DNA from: Desulfuromonas acetoxidans DSM 684
GTDB lineage: Bacteria > Desulfobacterota > Desulfuromonadia > Desulfuromonadales > Desulfuromonadaceae
Length of the DNA: 64,000 bases
Direction of reading: 5' to 3'
Assembly (NCBI RefSeq): GCF_000167355.1
Contig: NZ_AAEW02000006.1
Coordinates: forward strand, 1-64,000
The notes under the pieces are model-generated. The model was not told where the DNA came from. It was given only the letters and a program-made list of their open reading frames with translations, and did no database searches. Positions within the stretch are counted from its first letter, which is position 1, and each line of letters starts with the position of its first letter. Shown one piece after another: positions 44,143 through 54,106 of the stretch. The position numbers were made by a program, and so were the translations under genes.

Positions 44143-45570
44143 TTAAGCGTTATCAAGAAATGTTGTTTGAGCATCTGGCAACTGAACAACAGAATCAGGG
44201 CAGGCGTTTCTAAGCTTAGCCTGCAATGATTCTCTTGCTAGAGATTCTCCATGGACTAAAATAATATGAGCTGGATGATGACGCATACGCTTGACGAATC
44301 GCACCAAATCATCCTGGCCAGCATGAGCAGAGTAACCAGACAACGTATGCACCGAGGCTTTGATCGAATATTTTTTCCCATCCAGCCGGACATAACCTCC
44401 ACGCGGACCGTACGTCTGGATCTCCTGCCCCGGCGTCCCATCGGCCTGATAGCCGACAAAAACAACATCCGTCCGCTCATCGCCAAGCAATGCTTTGAGA
44501 TAATTGACAATTCTTCCACCACTGCACATACCACTTGCGGCAATAACGATGCAGGGCCGTGCTTTCTTTTTAAGATAATGCACTGTTTGCAGGTGGTCAT
44601 CATGGCTGTTAATCGTTGTCAGTTGCGCAAAGCTTAAGGGATGCCGCCCTTGCCGAAGCCGGGCATGCCCTTCTTTATCCCAGCAATCCGCCAACTGTCG
44701 ATACAATTCAGTAAAACGGCTGGCCAGTGGAGAGTCAACAACCACTTCCAAGTCGTCCCAGCATAGATCTGAAGTCACAGGAGCATCTTTATAGTGATGA
44801 ATCAGTCCTTCAAGTTCATAAAGAAGTTCCTGCGTCCGACCAATGCTGAATGCCGGTATCAGAATCACGCCTCGATTGAGTAAAGCTCGTTCAATAATTG
44901 CTTTTAAACGCTGGCGACGTAAGCGGCGTTGCTCATGACAACGATCGCCATAGGTACTTTCGAGAATCAGTGTATCCGCCCGATAGAGAGGCTTAGGGGC
45001 CGACAGCAGCGGAGCATAAGGCGCTCCAAGGTCACCGGAAAACACCACATCACAATAATCGCGACGTTCCCCTAGACGAATTTGAACAGACACCGAACCA
45101 AGGATATGCCCTGCTGGCTGTAAACGAATTGCTACCGCAGACGAAAACAAGGGAGTCAAAGAAAGCCATGTTCCCAATTCAACACGAACGATCTGCTTCT
45201 TCACACGCTCCAGAGCTTTGGCAATCAAATACTCATTATGCGTCACACCAACCTTGAGAGCATCTTCTAAAACCAGAGGAAGCAAAACAGCCGAAGCCGG
45301 AGAACAATAAATCGGCCCGGAAAACCCGGCAGCGAGCAAATAAGGAATACGCCCGACATGATCAAGATGGACATGGGTCACGATCAACGCACGAATAGCT
45401 TCTATGCCAAAATCGATCTCTGGATTCCGTTGATCCGCCCCTTGGAACAGCCCACAATCAATCAGCAAACTTTCATCCGCGCCACACAACAATTCATGGC
45501 AGGAACCGGTTACCTGACTGGCTCCACCATGATGAAGAATGTACGGGTTAAAAGAGGATATTTTATTCAA
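44143..45570 (-). CDS. Metallo-beta-lactamase/beta-CASP fold protein (RNase J/CPSF-like)
   Basis: The 475-aa product has the zinc-binding H-V-H-L-D-H (about 66-71), the D-C-G-L-F-Q-G strand (about 38-44), S-G-D-L-G (about 180), the beta-CASP insertion, and C-terminal motifs L-E-S-T-Y-G-D-R, A-S-G-M-C-S-G-G-R and H-T-L-S-G-Y-S-A-H-A. This is the bacterial family related to eukaryotic CPSF73, thought to process RNA. The start appears to be a TTG. Its place within a glycan locus, between the dehydratase and aminotransferase genes, is odd and suggests co-transcription without a shared pathway. Confidence 0.87.
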   Translation of the reverse strand: MNKISSFNPYILHHGGASQVTGSCHELLCGADESLLIDCGLFQGADQRNPEIDFGIEAIRALIVTHVHLDHVGRIPYLLAAGFSGPIYCSPASAVLLPLVLEDALKVGVTHNEYLIAKALERVKKQIVRVELGTWLSLTPLFSSAVAIRLQPAGHILGSVSVQIRLGERRDYCDVVFSGDLGAPYAPLLSAPKPLYRADTLILESTYGDRCHEQRRLRRQRLKAIIERALLNRGVILIPAFSIGRTQELLYELEGLIHHYKDAPVTSDLCWDDLEVVVDSPLASRFTELYRQLADCWDKEGHARLRQGRHPLSFAQLTTINSHDDHLQTVHYLKKKARPCIVIAASGMCSGGRIVNYLKALLGDERTDVVFVGYQADGTPGQEIQTYGPRGGYVRLDGKKYSIKASVHTLSGYSAHAGQDDLVRFVKRMRHHPAHIILVHGESLARESLQAKLRNACPDSVVQLPDAQTTFLDNA

Positions 45571-45605
45571 AATGGTCCAGAGATAAAAGCTTTACAAAAC
45601 CACAA

Positions 45606-46781
45606 CTACTGTGCCGCTTGCTTCATTACAGCTCTCAAAACATCACACGTCAGTTGAATTTCATCTTCAGAAAGCGTCGGATGCACTAAAAACATCAAAC
45701 TCGTCTCGCCAAGCTCTTTCGCTACGGGAAGTCTTTTCTCGGGTCTGAACTCTGTTCCTTCAAAGGCCTTTTCCAAGTAAACCTCTGAACATGATCCGGA
45801 GAAACAGGGCACACATTCAGAAACAATCGCATTCATGATCCGATCACGGTTCCATTCCGTCTTTAACTTTGTAGGATCGACAAACACATAATACTTGTAC
45901 CAGGCATGTTCAATATCAGCAGGAAGAACCGGCACACGAAGTCCAGGTAGAGAACCTGCTGTTAACTGAATTTTTTGAGCATTGCGCGTCCGCGCAAGGT
46001 GCCACTCAGGCATACGATCCAATTGAATCCGTCCAATTGCCGCCTGCATTTCTGTCATGCGAAAATTCGTTCCAAACGATTCATGCAGCCAGCGGAATCC
46101 TGGAGGATGTTCGTTCTCATAGACAGCACCCCATGATTTTCCATGGTCTTTGTAGGACCACATCTTGGCCCAGAGTTCATGATCATTGGTGGTTACCATC
46201 CCCCCCTCGCCACCAGTGGTCATAATCTTATCCTGGCAGAAAGACCACGCCCCAACATGACCTATCGACCCAACACTTCGTCCCTGATACTTGGCACCAT
46301 GGGCCTGAGCACAGTCTTCAACAACATAGAGGTCGTTTTCCTTTGCCAATGCCATGATTGCATCCATCTCACATGGCCAGCCCGCCAAATGAACACAAAC
46401 AATGGCTTTGGTTCGAGATGTCATCACTCTCATAACTGATTCTGCGGTAATATTTTGGCTATCAGGATCGACATCGGCAAAAACAGGAATGCCGCCCACT
46501 GAAACAATTGACGAAACAGAAGCAAGAAATGTGCGGCTGGTCACAACAACTTCATCACCGGAACCAATGCCCAAAGCCTTCAATGCCAAATCGAGAGCAA
46601 GAGTACCATTCGCAACAGCTACAGCGTATTTTGTTCCGGTATAAGCAGCGAATTCTTTTTCGAAAAGCCGCCCTTCCTGGCCGGTCCAGTAATTGACGTT
46701 ATTGGAGAGAAGAACATCCCGGACAGTATCAGCTTCTTCAGCAGTGAAGCACGGCCAAGGTGAAAAAGGTCCATTCAACAC
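45606..46781 (-). CDS. DegT/DnrJ/EryC1-family sugar aminotransferase (PglE-like by context)
   Basis: PLP-dependent enzyme adding an amino group to a 4-keto sugar nucleotide. The 391-aa length is typical. The PLP Lys is in S-F-C-Q-D-K-I-M-T-T-G-G-E-G-G (about 190), with E-D-C-A-Q-A-H-G-A (about 158-166) and the substrate loop G-T-N-F-R-M-T-E-M-Q-A-A-I-G (about 236-249). Gene order aminotransferase, NeuD/PglD-type acetyltransferase, PglC-type transferase matches bacillosamine clusters. The start is a GTG at 46781 with only a weak ribosome site. Other 4-amino-sugar products are possible. Confidence 0.85.
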   Translation of the reverse strand: MLNGPFSPWPCFTAEEADTVRDVLLSNNVNYWTGQEGRLFEKEFAAYTGTKYAVAVANGTLALDLALKALGIGSGDEVVVTSRTFLASVSSIVSVGGIPVFADVDPDSQNITAESVMRVMTSRTKAIVCVHLAGWPCEMDAIMALAKENDLYVVEDCAQAHGAKYQGRSVGSIGHVGAWSFCQDKIMTTGGEGGMVTTNDHELWAKMWSYKDHGKSWGAVYENEHPPGFRWLHESFGTNFRMTEMQAAIGRIQLDRMPEWHLARTRNAQKIQLTAGSLPGLRVPVLPADIEHAWYKYYVFVDPTKLKTEWNRDRIMNAIVSECVPCFSGSCSEVYLEKAFEGTEFRPEKRLPVAKELGETSLMFLVHPTLSEDEIQLTCDVLRAVMKQAAQ

Positions 46782-46801
46782 GATATATATCCATTCATCT
46801 A

Positions 46802-47422
46802 TTAAGATTTAATCCGAGCAGGGACTCCAGTAACAATGACATCATCAGGAAAATCACTGACAACTGTCGCACCTGCACCAACTGTGACGTTAGCCCCGAG
46901 GGTGATCCCCTGTCGTACGCTAGCTCCGATACCAACCCAACTGGCATCGCCAAGACAAACATTACCTGCAAGATGGGCTCCCGGACTCACGTGAACGCCA
47001 TCACCCAAGATACAATCATGGTCAACACTGCAACAGGTATTCAGTATTGCCCCATCTCCTATTGTAGTTCCAGCATTTACCACCACTCCTGCCATCAGCA
47101 CAGAGCCAGAACCAATGACTGTATAGCGACTTACCGTTGCTGAAGGGTGCACCAAAGACACCAAAGGCGCCTTCAACTCCTTAAGCTGAAACATTTTTCG
47201 GTTGCGTATTTTGTTATTCCCGATCGCGACAACAACCCCAGTGTACTCATGAAGTTTTGAAATTAAGGTGTTGGTAACACCGACAACATTCCAACTCCCA
47301 ATACACGCTACATCTGGCCAAGCATCATCAAAGAAGTCTATCACTTGCCACCCACAACACTCAGCTATATCGGCAATCACTTTACCATGGCCACTAGCTC
47401 CCAAAATTGCTAATCGATTCAT
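46802..47422 (-). CDS. NeuD/PglD-family sugar O/N-acyltransferase
   Basis: Probable acetyl-CoA-dependent N-acetylation of a 4-amino sugar nucleotide (PglD role). The 206-aa product has a short Rossmann-like N-terminus (L-G-A-S-G-H-G-K-V, 8-16) and a left-handed beta-helix of hexapeptide repeats (about 95-205). The catalytic His is likely in C-S-V-D-H-D-C (about 133-139). It overlaps the upstream transferase gene by 4 bp (ATGA). GAGGGG lies 8 bp before the ATG. NeuD proteins of the same family O-acetylate sialic acid, which is the main alternative since neuABC genes are in the same locus. Confidence 0.85.
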   Translation of the reverse strand: MNRLAILGASGHGKVIADIAECCGWQVIDFFDDAWPDVACIGSWNVVGVTNTLISKLHEYTGVVVAIGNNKIRNRKMFQLKELKAPLVSLVHPSATVSRYTVIGSGSVLMAGVVVNAGTTIGDGAILNTCCSVDHDCILGDGVHVSPGAHLAGNVCLGDASWVGIGASVRQGITLGANVTVGAGATVVSDFPDDVIVTGVPARIKS

Positions 47423-48012
47423 AGATTATTCCCCTCAAATTTTTCGGATGTAACATGTTCTGAAGAAGAAACTCCATCACGAAGCAACACCTTGGCAACA
47501 GTTTTAAAAAGAATTCGCATATCAAGCCAAAAGGACTGGTTTTGAACATACCAAAGATCAAGCTCAAACTTATCCTGCCAACTCAAACGATTTCGTCCAT
47601 TTACTTGTGCCCAACCTGTAATTCCCGGAATCACGTCATGCCTACGCATCTGACGGTCACTGTACAAAGGTAGATACTCCATTAGAAGCGGTCTTGGCCC
47701 AACAAGACTCATATCTCCCTTAAGTACATTCCAAAGTTGAGGGATTTCATCCAAGCTTGTTTTTCGAAGAAAACGTCCAATTTTTGTCAAACGGTCAGCG
47801 TCTCCTTCACCAAGTAAACCATCTTCAGACGGCTCTTTCATTGTACGAAATTTATAGACAGAAAATGGTTTTCCTTTGTAGCCGGGACGCAGTTGTATGA
47901 AGAATATTGGACAACCAAGATCAAAATAAACAACAGCAGCAACAACGAACCCAATCGGCAATATTATAGTCAAGACACAAACGGAAAGAACTATATCAAA
48001 GAATCTTTTCAT
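47419..48012 (-). CDS. Initiating phosphoglycosyltransferase (PglC type)
   Basis: Transfers a sugar phosphate from a UDP-sugar to undecaprenyl phosphate, starting glycan assembly at the inner membrane. The 197-aa monotopic protein has a single re-entrant N-terminal hydrophobic segment (about 5-30), then the catalytic signature Y-K-F-R-T-M (about 52-57), D-E-I-P-Q-L-W-N-V-L-K-G-D-M-S-L-V-G-P-R-P (about 86-106, in part) and W-A-Q-V-N-G-R-N (about 136-143). The Asp-Glu pair is intact. The short form without extra membrane helices matches PglC rather than WbaP. Confidence 0.92.
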   Translation of the reverse strand: MKRFFDIVLSVCVLTIILPIGFVVAAVVYFDLGCPIFFIQLRPGYKGKPFSVYKFRTMKEPSEDGLLGEGDADRLTKIGRFLRKTSLDEIPQLWNVLKGDMSLVGPRPLLMEYLPLYSDRQMRRHDVIPGITGWAQVNGRNRLSWQDKFELDLWYVQNQSFWLDMRILFKTVAKVLLRDGVSSSEHVTSEKFEGNNL

Positions 48013-48029
48013 TGTTAATACACAACATC

Positions 48030-49199
48030 TTATATTGGTAGACCATCTATTAATGAAGAATATAGCTTGTTATACTCATTAGAGATGGGCCCCCAATCAA
48101 ATAAAGAAGATTTTTCGGTTGCATTTCGCGATAAAGTTCCATAGAGAGATAGTATCTTGACAATTGCGACCTTAATGCTTTCTATTGAGTAAGGATCAAC
48201 AGCATAACCTACTTCACCAGAGTTAAACCAACCATCAAACCCCTCCCCCGCACTAAAAATAATTGGTAGTCCTTGAGACAAAGCTTCAGGATATACCAAG
48301 CCAAAGGTCTCTTTAAATGATGGAACGACAAGGACATGCGCAGCTCGGTACGCATCCATAAGAGCTTCATTTGAATAAAGAGGTCCTGCATATTTAATAA
48401 AATCAACTGTTGAAATTTTATCCATCAGCCAACGTTTAAGCGGCCCATCACCTACAATATGTAGTTCTACCCCAACTCCCTCCTGATAGAGTTGATCGCA
48501 GGCAGCAACAACTGACTTAATGTTTTTGTTGCGATCCAAACGGCCTACAAACAGTATCTGCACCACATCAGAAGCAACTAACCCCTCCCTAAAAAAAAGA
48601 TTATTGTGCCAGAAGGCGCTAATGCCACTAGGCAAAGTAACTACTTTTTTGAGCAACTCATCATGGGTGGACAATCCTAACAGATCAAACAATTTCGTTT
48701 CATAGGCTGGGGATAAAAAGATAATTTTACCAGCCCCAAGAACAATATTACGGAACAATGGTCTTAGGTGGACAAAGTATTTACAAAAAAAATTAATATC
48801 TGTATTTCTTACTGTAACAACGTACGGAATAGCTCTACGCCTGAAAACTTCTAGAGCTACACTGCCATCGCTGCAAAGCGAATGAGCATGCAGCAAATCG
48901 GCATCAAGGGCAGTACTACGTCTCTCTAGATCATCATATACAGCCTTATACTTAGTTCTGAATAAAATTCGATGGTACTTTTTAAGAAGGTAAGCATACT
49001 GAATACCTATATCACTAACTAAATTTTCTGCATTTACCCCTTTTTGACAACCATAACGAATAGGGACATAAACATCTTGGACATAGCCTTGGTTATGTAA
49101 AGCATTAAATAAACCACAGTATACCTTTGATCCAATGAAATAACTACACAGATGCAATAGCCGAACTTTTTTACATTCACCCCGTTCAGTACTTGTCAC
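48030..49199 (-). CDS. Glycosyltransferase family 4
   Basis: GT-B fold sugar transferase, 389 aa. The C-terminal half carries the nucleotide-sugar site: I-L-F-V-G-R-L-D-R-N-K-N (about 225-236), H-I-V-G-D-G-P-L (about 256-263) and P-S-F-K-E-T-F-G-L-V-Y-P-E-A (about 301-314) with the E-x7-E pair. Its start overlaps the upstream glycosyltransferase stop by 4 bp. Donor and acceptor are unknown; it likely extends the lipid-linked oligosaccharide begun by the PglC-like enzyme next to it. Confidence 0.87.
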   Translation of the reverse strand: MTSTERGECKKVRLLHLCSYFIGSKVYCGLFNALHNQGYVQDVYVPIRYGCQKGVNAENLVSDIGIQYAYLLKKYHRILFRTKYKAVYDDLERRSTALDADLLHAHSLCSDGSVALEVFRRRAIPYVVTVRNTDINFFCKYFVHLRPLFRNIVLGAGKIIFLSPAYETKLFDLLGLSTHDELLKKVVTLPSGISAFWHNNLFFREGLVASDVVQILFVGRLDRNKNIKSVVAACDQLYQEGVGVELHIVGDGPLKRWLMDKISTVDFIKYAGPLYSNEALMDAYRAAHVLVVPSFKETFGLVYPEALSQGLPIIFSAGEGFDGWFNSGEVGYAVDPYSIESIKVAIVKILSLYGTLSRNATEKSSLFDWGPISNEYNKLYSSLIDGLPI

Positions 49200-50440
49200 G
49201 TCAAATGCTCCGAGGAATAGTCACTCAAAACACGACCCAAAGTTCTCTCAAGTTTTCGATAAAGAGTTTCTCGATCAAAGGACTTTTCAGCAAGCAAGCG
49301 AGCGTTTACTCGGGCGTTAGCACACCATGCTAAATTTTCAATTTTTTCAACAAGCGTTTGGGCAGCAACCTGTACGTTGTCATGCTCCAATACCACCCCA
49401 CAACCTTCTTCATCAATTAGCTCAGCTTGCCAACCGCGATAATTAATAGCAATAGGCCTACCAGCAGCAAGCGCATCAAAAAATTTATTGGCAGAATTAC
49501 GCCATAAAACAGGATTCGGCAAAACTGTCGAAATACAAAAGTCAGCAGCTGACAAAACTGAAGGGATCTCTTGCTTAGGAATAGATGGCAAGATAAATAT
49601 GTTACGATTCAACACACCTAAGCGACGTGCATAGTCTTGTAAAAAAACTTTTTCATCTCCATCACCGATAAGAACAAAACATATTTTCTCATTTAACCGA
49701 AGGCAAACTGAAGCAACTTCAATCAAATAGGAAAGATTATTTACATATCCAAACGTACCGACATAGACCACCAATGGTCTATCAGCTAACCAGGAATATT
49801 TTGCCTTAAATTGTTGCCCCGCCTCTCTTCCGACTGAGAACCGATCTACATCTGCAGCATTAGGAATAAGAGAAATCTTCTGCGGTGCCTCACCTACAGC
49901 TATTACACCTTCTGAAATCCCCGGGGAAAGAGAAACAATGTGCGCAGCATTACGATATGCCCATTTTTCTAATCGTTGCGCGACCCATTTAGTTACAGGA
50001 TGATTCAAAATCCCCAATGATATTGGTATTTCAGGCCAAAGATCTCGAACCTCAAAAACAAAAGGTATTCGGCGAAATTTTGAAATCATAACACCAGGAA
50101 CAGCAACGGTCAGGGGTGTACTGCTACCAAAAACAATATCACAAGATTGTCTCGCCCCTTTAAATGTTGCAACAATCATGAATTTCAGGAAAATAAGTAC
50201 TCTTTTATAAAACGGGGTCAAATTAGAGTATGGCAGATGGTAAATGAGCAATTTTATCCCATCAAACTCTTTCGTAGTCCAGCCACGCGGCGATTTCCAA
50301 TGAGGTGGTAAAAAGGCTGAACTTGTCAACATCACAACTTCGTGACCATCACGCACTAAACGTCTTGCCATTTCGTAGGAACGTGTTCCACCAACGGATT
50401 CAGGTGTAGCAAAGTACTGATGTATATAAAGAACCTTCAC
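49196..50440 (-). CDS. Glycosyltransferase family 4 (WbuB-like)
   Basis: The 414-aa product has an N-terminal H-Q-Y-F-A-T-P-E-S-V-G-G-T-R-S-Y-E (about 7-23), typical of the WbuB/FucNAc-type transferases, and a C-terminal donor site (V-Y-V-G-T-F-G-Y, about 235; L-I-G-D-G-D-E-K, about 270). The start is a GTG whose ribosome site is a run of seven G (plus-strand 50443-50449) only two bases upstream. A homopolymer there could change spacing by slippage. It ends in a 4-bp overlap with the next gene. Confidence 0.86.
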   Translation of the reverse strand: MKVLYIHQYFATPESVGGTRSYEMARRLVRDGHEVVMLTSSAFLPPHWKSPRGWTTKEFDGIKLLIYHLPYSNLTPFYKRVLIFLKFMIVATFKGARQSCDIVFGSSTPLTVAVPGVMISKFRRIPFVFEVRDLWPEIPISLGILNHPVTKWVAQRLEKWAYRNAAHIVSLSPGISEGVIAVGEAPQKISLIPNAADVDRFSVGREAGQQFKAKYSWLADRPLVVYVGTFGYVNNLSYLIEVASVCLRLNEKICFVLIGDGDEKVFLQDYARRLGVLNRNIFILPSIPKQEIPSVLSAADFCISTVLPNPVLWRNSANKFFDALAAGRPIAINYRGWQAELIDEEGCGVVLEHDNVQVAAQTLVEKIENLAWCANARVNARLLAEKSFDRETLYRKLERTLGRVLSDYSSEHLT

Positions 50441-50551
50441 TGCCCCCCCAGAATTTCAATAACAACCAAACCGACATCACATAAAAACCAGTATGATTTT
50501 TAGCAATGCAATCTTTCCGTCCAGAAAAACTAATCTAAAATGAATATTGAA

Positions 50552-52633
50552 TTAAGCCTGCGATTCAATTCTGTTTATAATATACTCAACAATTCTTTCA
50601 GCAGAACGCCCATCTCTTAAGCGTTTTAAACCTTCAGTAAGGCAAACACCGCCATCACCTGAAACTATAAGGCTTTCCAAATCCCTGTAAGTAGTAAATG
50701 ATCTTGCAACGCCAAGTGAACACAAATCAAAAGGAACTGCAGCTTTAGATGATGAACGGTAAGTCAAAACTTGCTTTCCCAGACAAAAAGCTTCTAACCC
50801 AGCAGTGCTAAAATAAGTTATAACGAAATCGGCAGCATTAAGATTATGATAAATATTACCATGTGAAACAATAGCTCGATTACGTAAGTCAAACTTTTTA
50901 ATGCTTTGTCGATATGAATATTCATACTCTGTCTTTTCGCTCGGATGCATACTTATAATCAAACGGTAATTACAGTTAGTTGACAAAAACCTTAAACACG
51001 CGTCAACCATTGATTGCATCACATCAACGCCATATGGCTGGGTTGCAACACAAATTATTTTATCTCTTAACTTCTTTCCGTATATCCGCCTTCTACTTTG
51101 ATACTTAGTGAACCGTTTTATATCTGACAACCTAGTATCTATCCTTGGAGACCCAACAACTTCGACCAAGTCCGCGTCAGTTCTAAAATATTCTACATAA
51201 ACACTTTTAGAAAAGTCTTCTATGGCTAATACATATTTAGAATTAGGCCTTTTGAACCGTCTAGAACGAGACAAAGTACCACTTTGAATTTCGAATGAAG
51301 GAACCTCTTTAAGATATTTCACAAGAAACTGAGACGTCCAAATCCTCCCAGGGCTCGAGACAAGGGCAGACACCTTAGAATTATCGTGAAATAAATCAAC
51401 ATCACCAATAAGAGCAAAACAATCTCTTAAAACTCGAAAAAGTGTACCCTTGGCATTTATAGCAATATAAAGCCGGAAAAGAGCTTCTTTGGTACTCAAC
51501 TTAAAACCATCAAGCACATATCCATCAAGAGCACCATCAAATGCATAAAAGAACTCACTAAGCCCAGGAAGATCATCCTTACAAACCAAAGGTTGAAGCA
51601 CTTCATACTCATCTGAGATATAACGATCTAGAGGCCTATTGGGAAAAACAACAATTCCACACTTTAATTTCTTAGACATCTCGGTCAAAACAGGCACGAT
51701 GGTTTCGTAATACATCACGTCCGACAAATTACAAAAAAACAGAAGATACCTTCCAAAACTACTACGAATAGAAGACATATTATACCGCGAGACAAAACAT
51801 CTGGATAAAGGTTGCCACTTCCTATAAACACACTCTCTAATATCCCTTATTGAATTTTCTTCACAGTCAGAGACTAAACATACTCTAGCCTTGCTTGAAC
51901 TAGACAGATAAAAAGCCAGAAGTTTCGTATTAATAACTCTACTAGGCAGGACATAAATCGTCTTTATCTTATTCCTAGAAACATATTTTTCAATATATAA
52001 TACATTACGCACCCAAGGAACCAATCGATCTGAAAGTGCTATATCAATCCCACTCACACCACGAGAGAATTTTCGAAACATGCTGATATTTCCAAAACAA
52101 CATCTTATATATTTTGAAAACATAATAGCATTTCTACGAGAATCACCATAAACGGCCTCATCTAGGCCTGAATCGATTGTTGGTATATATGTGATATCGT
52201 GACACTTAACAGAATCTTCCAGGTTATTAATTTTTAAATAATCTACATATTCCAAATAGTCCTTTTTAGTTCTAAACACTACACATACTCTAGCATCAAC
52301 CAATAAGTCATCTAGTGATTTATAGTTTTTTAAAAGAGCGTTATTTTCGACGAACACTAAAGACCGTCTTTTTACAACATGGTGAAGCTTGGCAAAATCA
52401 ACAACAGACAACTTAAATTTAAGTCGTCCAAGAACATCATTCAAGTCACCTTGAAAGCTCTCACCATCAACACGGCCCCACAATGTGAATCTTTTCACCT
52501 GAATATAAAATTTAGCTATAGGAAGTAATATAACGTTAAACAGTCCGGATAAGTATTTGCAAAAAAACCTAGCTGCCAAAACTGCTGGCCGTTTTATTTG
52601 AACCGGAACAAATGAAGTTATTTTTTTATACAT
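50552..52633 (-). CDS. Large GT-B-like glycan protein, function unknown
   Basis: The 693-aa product begins with a basic hydrophobic stretch. The C-terminal third has the features of a GT-B nucleotide-sugar site seen in capsule polymerising enzymes: C-V-A-T-Q-P-Y-G, I-S-M-H-P-S-E (HP motif), and A-D-F-V-I-T-Y-F-S-T-A-G-L-E-A, a pattern like UDP-GlcNAc epimerases and polysialyltransferase-like proteins. The N-terminal 350 residues are unrecognised and may be a second GT-like domain. Codon use is strongly AT-biased compared with flanking housekeeping genes. It lies 3 bp after the 52637 gene. Confidence 0.6.
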   Translation of the reverse strand: MYKKITSFVPVQIKRPAVLAARFFCKYLSGLFNVILLPIAKFYIQVKRFTLWGRVDGESFQGDLNDVLGRLKFKLSVVDFAKLHHVVKRRSLVFVENNALLKNYKSLDDLLVDARVCVVFRTKKDYLEYVDYLKINNLEDSVKCHDITYIPTIDSGLDEAVYGDSRRNAIMFSKYIRCCFGNISMFRKFSRGVSGIDIALSDRLVPWVRNVLYIEKYVSRNKIKTIYVLPSRVINTKLLAFYLSSSSKARVCLVSDCEENSIRDIRECVYRKWQPLSRCFVSRYNMSSIRSSFGRYLLFFCNLSDVMYYETIVPVLTEMSKKLKCGIVVFPNRPLDRYISDEYEVLQPLVCKDDLPGLSEFFYAFDGALDGYVLDGFKLSTKEALFRLYIAINAKGTLFRVLRDCFALIGDVDLFHDNSKVSALVSSPGRIWTSQFLVKYLKEVPSFEIQSGTLSRSRRFKRPNSKYVLAIEDFSKSVYVEYFRTDADLVEVVGSPRIDTRLSDIKRFTKYQSRRRIYGKKLRDKIICVATQPYGVDVMQSMVDACLRFLSTNCNYRLIISMHPSEKTEYEYSYRQSIKKFDLRNRAIVSHGNIYHNLNAADFVITYFSTAGLEAFCLGKQVLTYRSSSKAAVPFDLCSLGVARSFTTYRDLESLIVSGDGGVCLTEGLKRLRDGRSAERIVEYIINRIESQA

Positions 52634-52636
52634 AGC

Positions 52637-54106
52637 TCAAATTTCGCTTAAGTTTGTTAATATTTTCTTTTGAGAGGCCCTAGATACATTATCTTCATTG
52701 ATACAATCTTGAATGCCAATATCAGTAGAAATATTTTTATAGACAACATCTAAAAGAACTTCTTCATCCATCAAAGGAATAGCAACATTTTTATCAATTA
52801 ATTCTTCGAAATACTCTTTGCCACACCTGGATATAATCACCGAGCGAACAGACTCAAAATAAGCATCATATACAGATGCTGACCAACCTGTAATATGCAA
52901 ATCCATATGTTTCATCAATATTGAAACGGGAACCATTGATGCACTGATAAAGATAACGTTATCCATAGTCAAAACATCACTATAGTCAGCTATTACTTTA
53001 TTAAAATCACTATCTGGATGCGTCCTAATAATAATACAATACCGATCACTGATATTACGAGCAAGTTCAACAATATTGCTATCAATAAAGCCACTCTGAA
53101 GCGTTACAACAATTTTTAAATCATATATCGATATTCTATCAAAGAAGCTACTCCACTCATTCTTAACACTATCAACTGGCCATCGATCGGCCAAATAATC
53201 TCTCCAAAGATTTCCAACCAGATAGGCACGATGACACCCTCCAGACAAATTTGACCAACTCTCAATAGCATTCTGATCAAACGATGTCCACGTCAAGAAA
53301 ACCCTTGGAAGAGTATTATAACCGTCATATGGGCAAGATTTCCAATTTGCATAGGCTCGCATATTCATACCGGATATGCCATGCTGGACATCAGCAACAA
53401 TTATGCCTAGATCATTACAAGCCGCACAAAAAGCCATCCCAAAAACTGAGTAGTAACAATGCAAATACGCGACAGAAGGTCTGACCTTCTTAAGAAGTTT
53501 CTTCAATAAAAAAAGCGCGGAGAAACACATGAGAACATTTTTCACTAACTGCTTTCGATAGTCAGATTCTTCAAATTTCAATTTATACTTATGCCTAACC
53601 TGATCAACACAAGAAAAGAAATCGTCGATACATTTTTCAATCTCTGGAAAAAATTTGGTTAGATAAGGTATTCTTGAAACAAAAGAAGAGATGTAAACAA
53701 TGGAACTCAACAAATAACATCGATCTTTGTCCACCAACATATCTTCTAATCTACACCCCGTCAAACCGATAGCGACTCGCTTGCCCTCCTCTCGAGAAAT
53801 TTCTGCCAATACATGCGCATCCTTAAGATAAACGCTTCCTGAAATTTTCTCTGAATATTTAACATCAGTAAGAAAGAAAATATCAGTACGGCGTATAGAT
53901 GCTAATGATTTCAAAGACCTGAAGAAGCACGCCAAGCTAAACATACGCGGTTTTGATGATGCGCATCGATGCTTTCCTTGATCAATAATCAAAGAGAGGA
54001 AAGTATTTCGAATCACCGGCCAAAGGTCTAGCCCATAGATTCGATACTTGTCGCCAATTAAATTTTCGACTTCATTAATAAAGCGTAGCGCATCCTTAGG
54101 CCCCAT
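52637..54106 (-). CDS. Putative GT-B glycan transferase, function unknown
   Basis: The 489-aa product shows A-D-V-Q-H-G-I-S-G (about 235), R-T-H-P-D-S-D (about 355) and a final T-G-W-S-A-S-V-Y-D-A-Y (about 410). The QHG, HP and S-x-x-x-D/E-A order is that of the capsule biosynthesis/GT-B superfamily shared with the neighbouring proteins at 50552 and 54096. No close family was recognised. AT-rich. It overlaps the 54096 gene by 11 bp. Confidence 0.6.
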   Translation of the reverse strand: MGPKDALRFINEVENLIGDKYRIYGLDLWPVIRNTFLSLIIDQGKHRCASSKPRMFSLACFFRSLKSLASIRRTDIFFLTDVKYSEKISGSVYLKDAHVLAEISREEGKRVAIGLTGCRLEDMLVDKDRCYLLSSIVYISSFVSRIPYLTKFFPEIEKCIDDFFSCVDQVRHKYKLKFEESDYRKQLVKNVLMCFSALFLLKKLLKKVRPSVAYLHCYYSVFGMAFCAACNDLGIIVADVQHGISGMNMRAYANWKSCPYDGYNTLPRVFLTWTSFDQNAIESWSNLSGGCHRAYLVGNLWRDYLADRWPVDSVKNEWSSFFDRISIYDLKIVVTLQSGFIDSNIVELARNISDRYCIIIRTHPDSDFNKVIADYSDVLTMDNVIFISASMVPVSILMKHMDLHITGWSASVYDAYFESVRSVIISRCGKEYFEELIDKNVAIPLMDEEVLLDVVYKNISTDIGIQDCINEDNVSRASQKKILTNLSEI

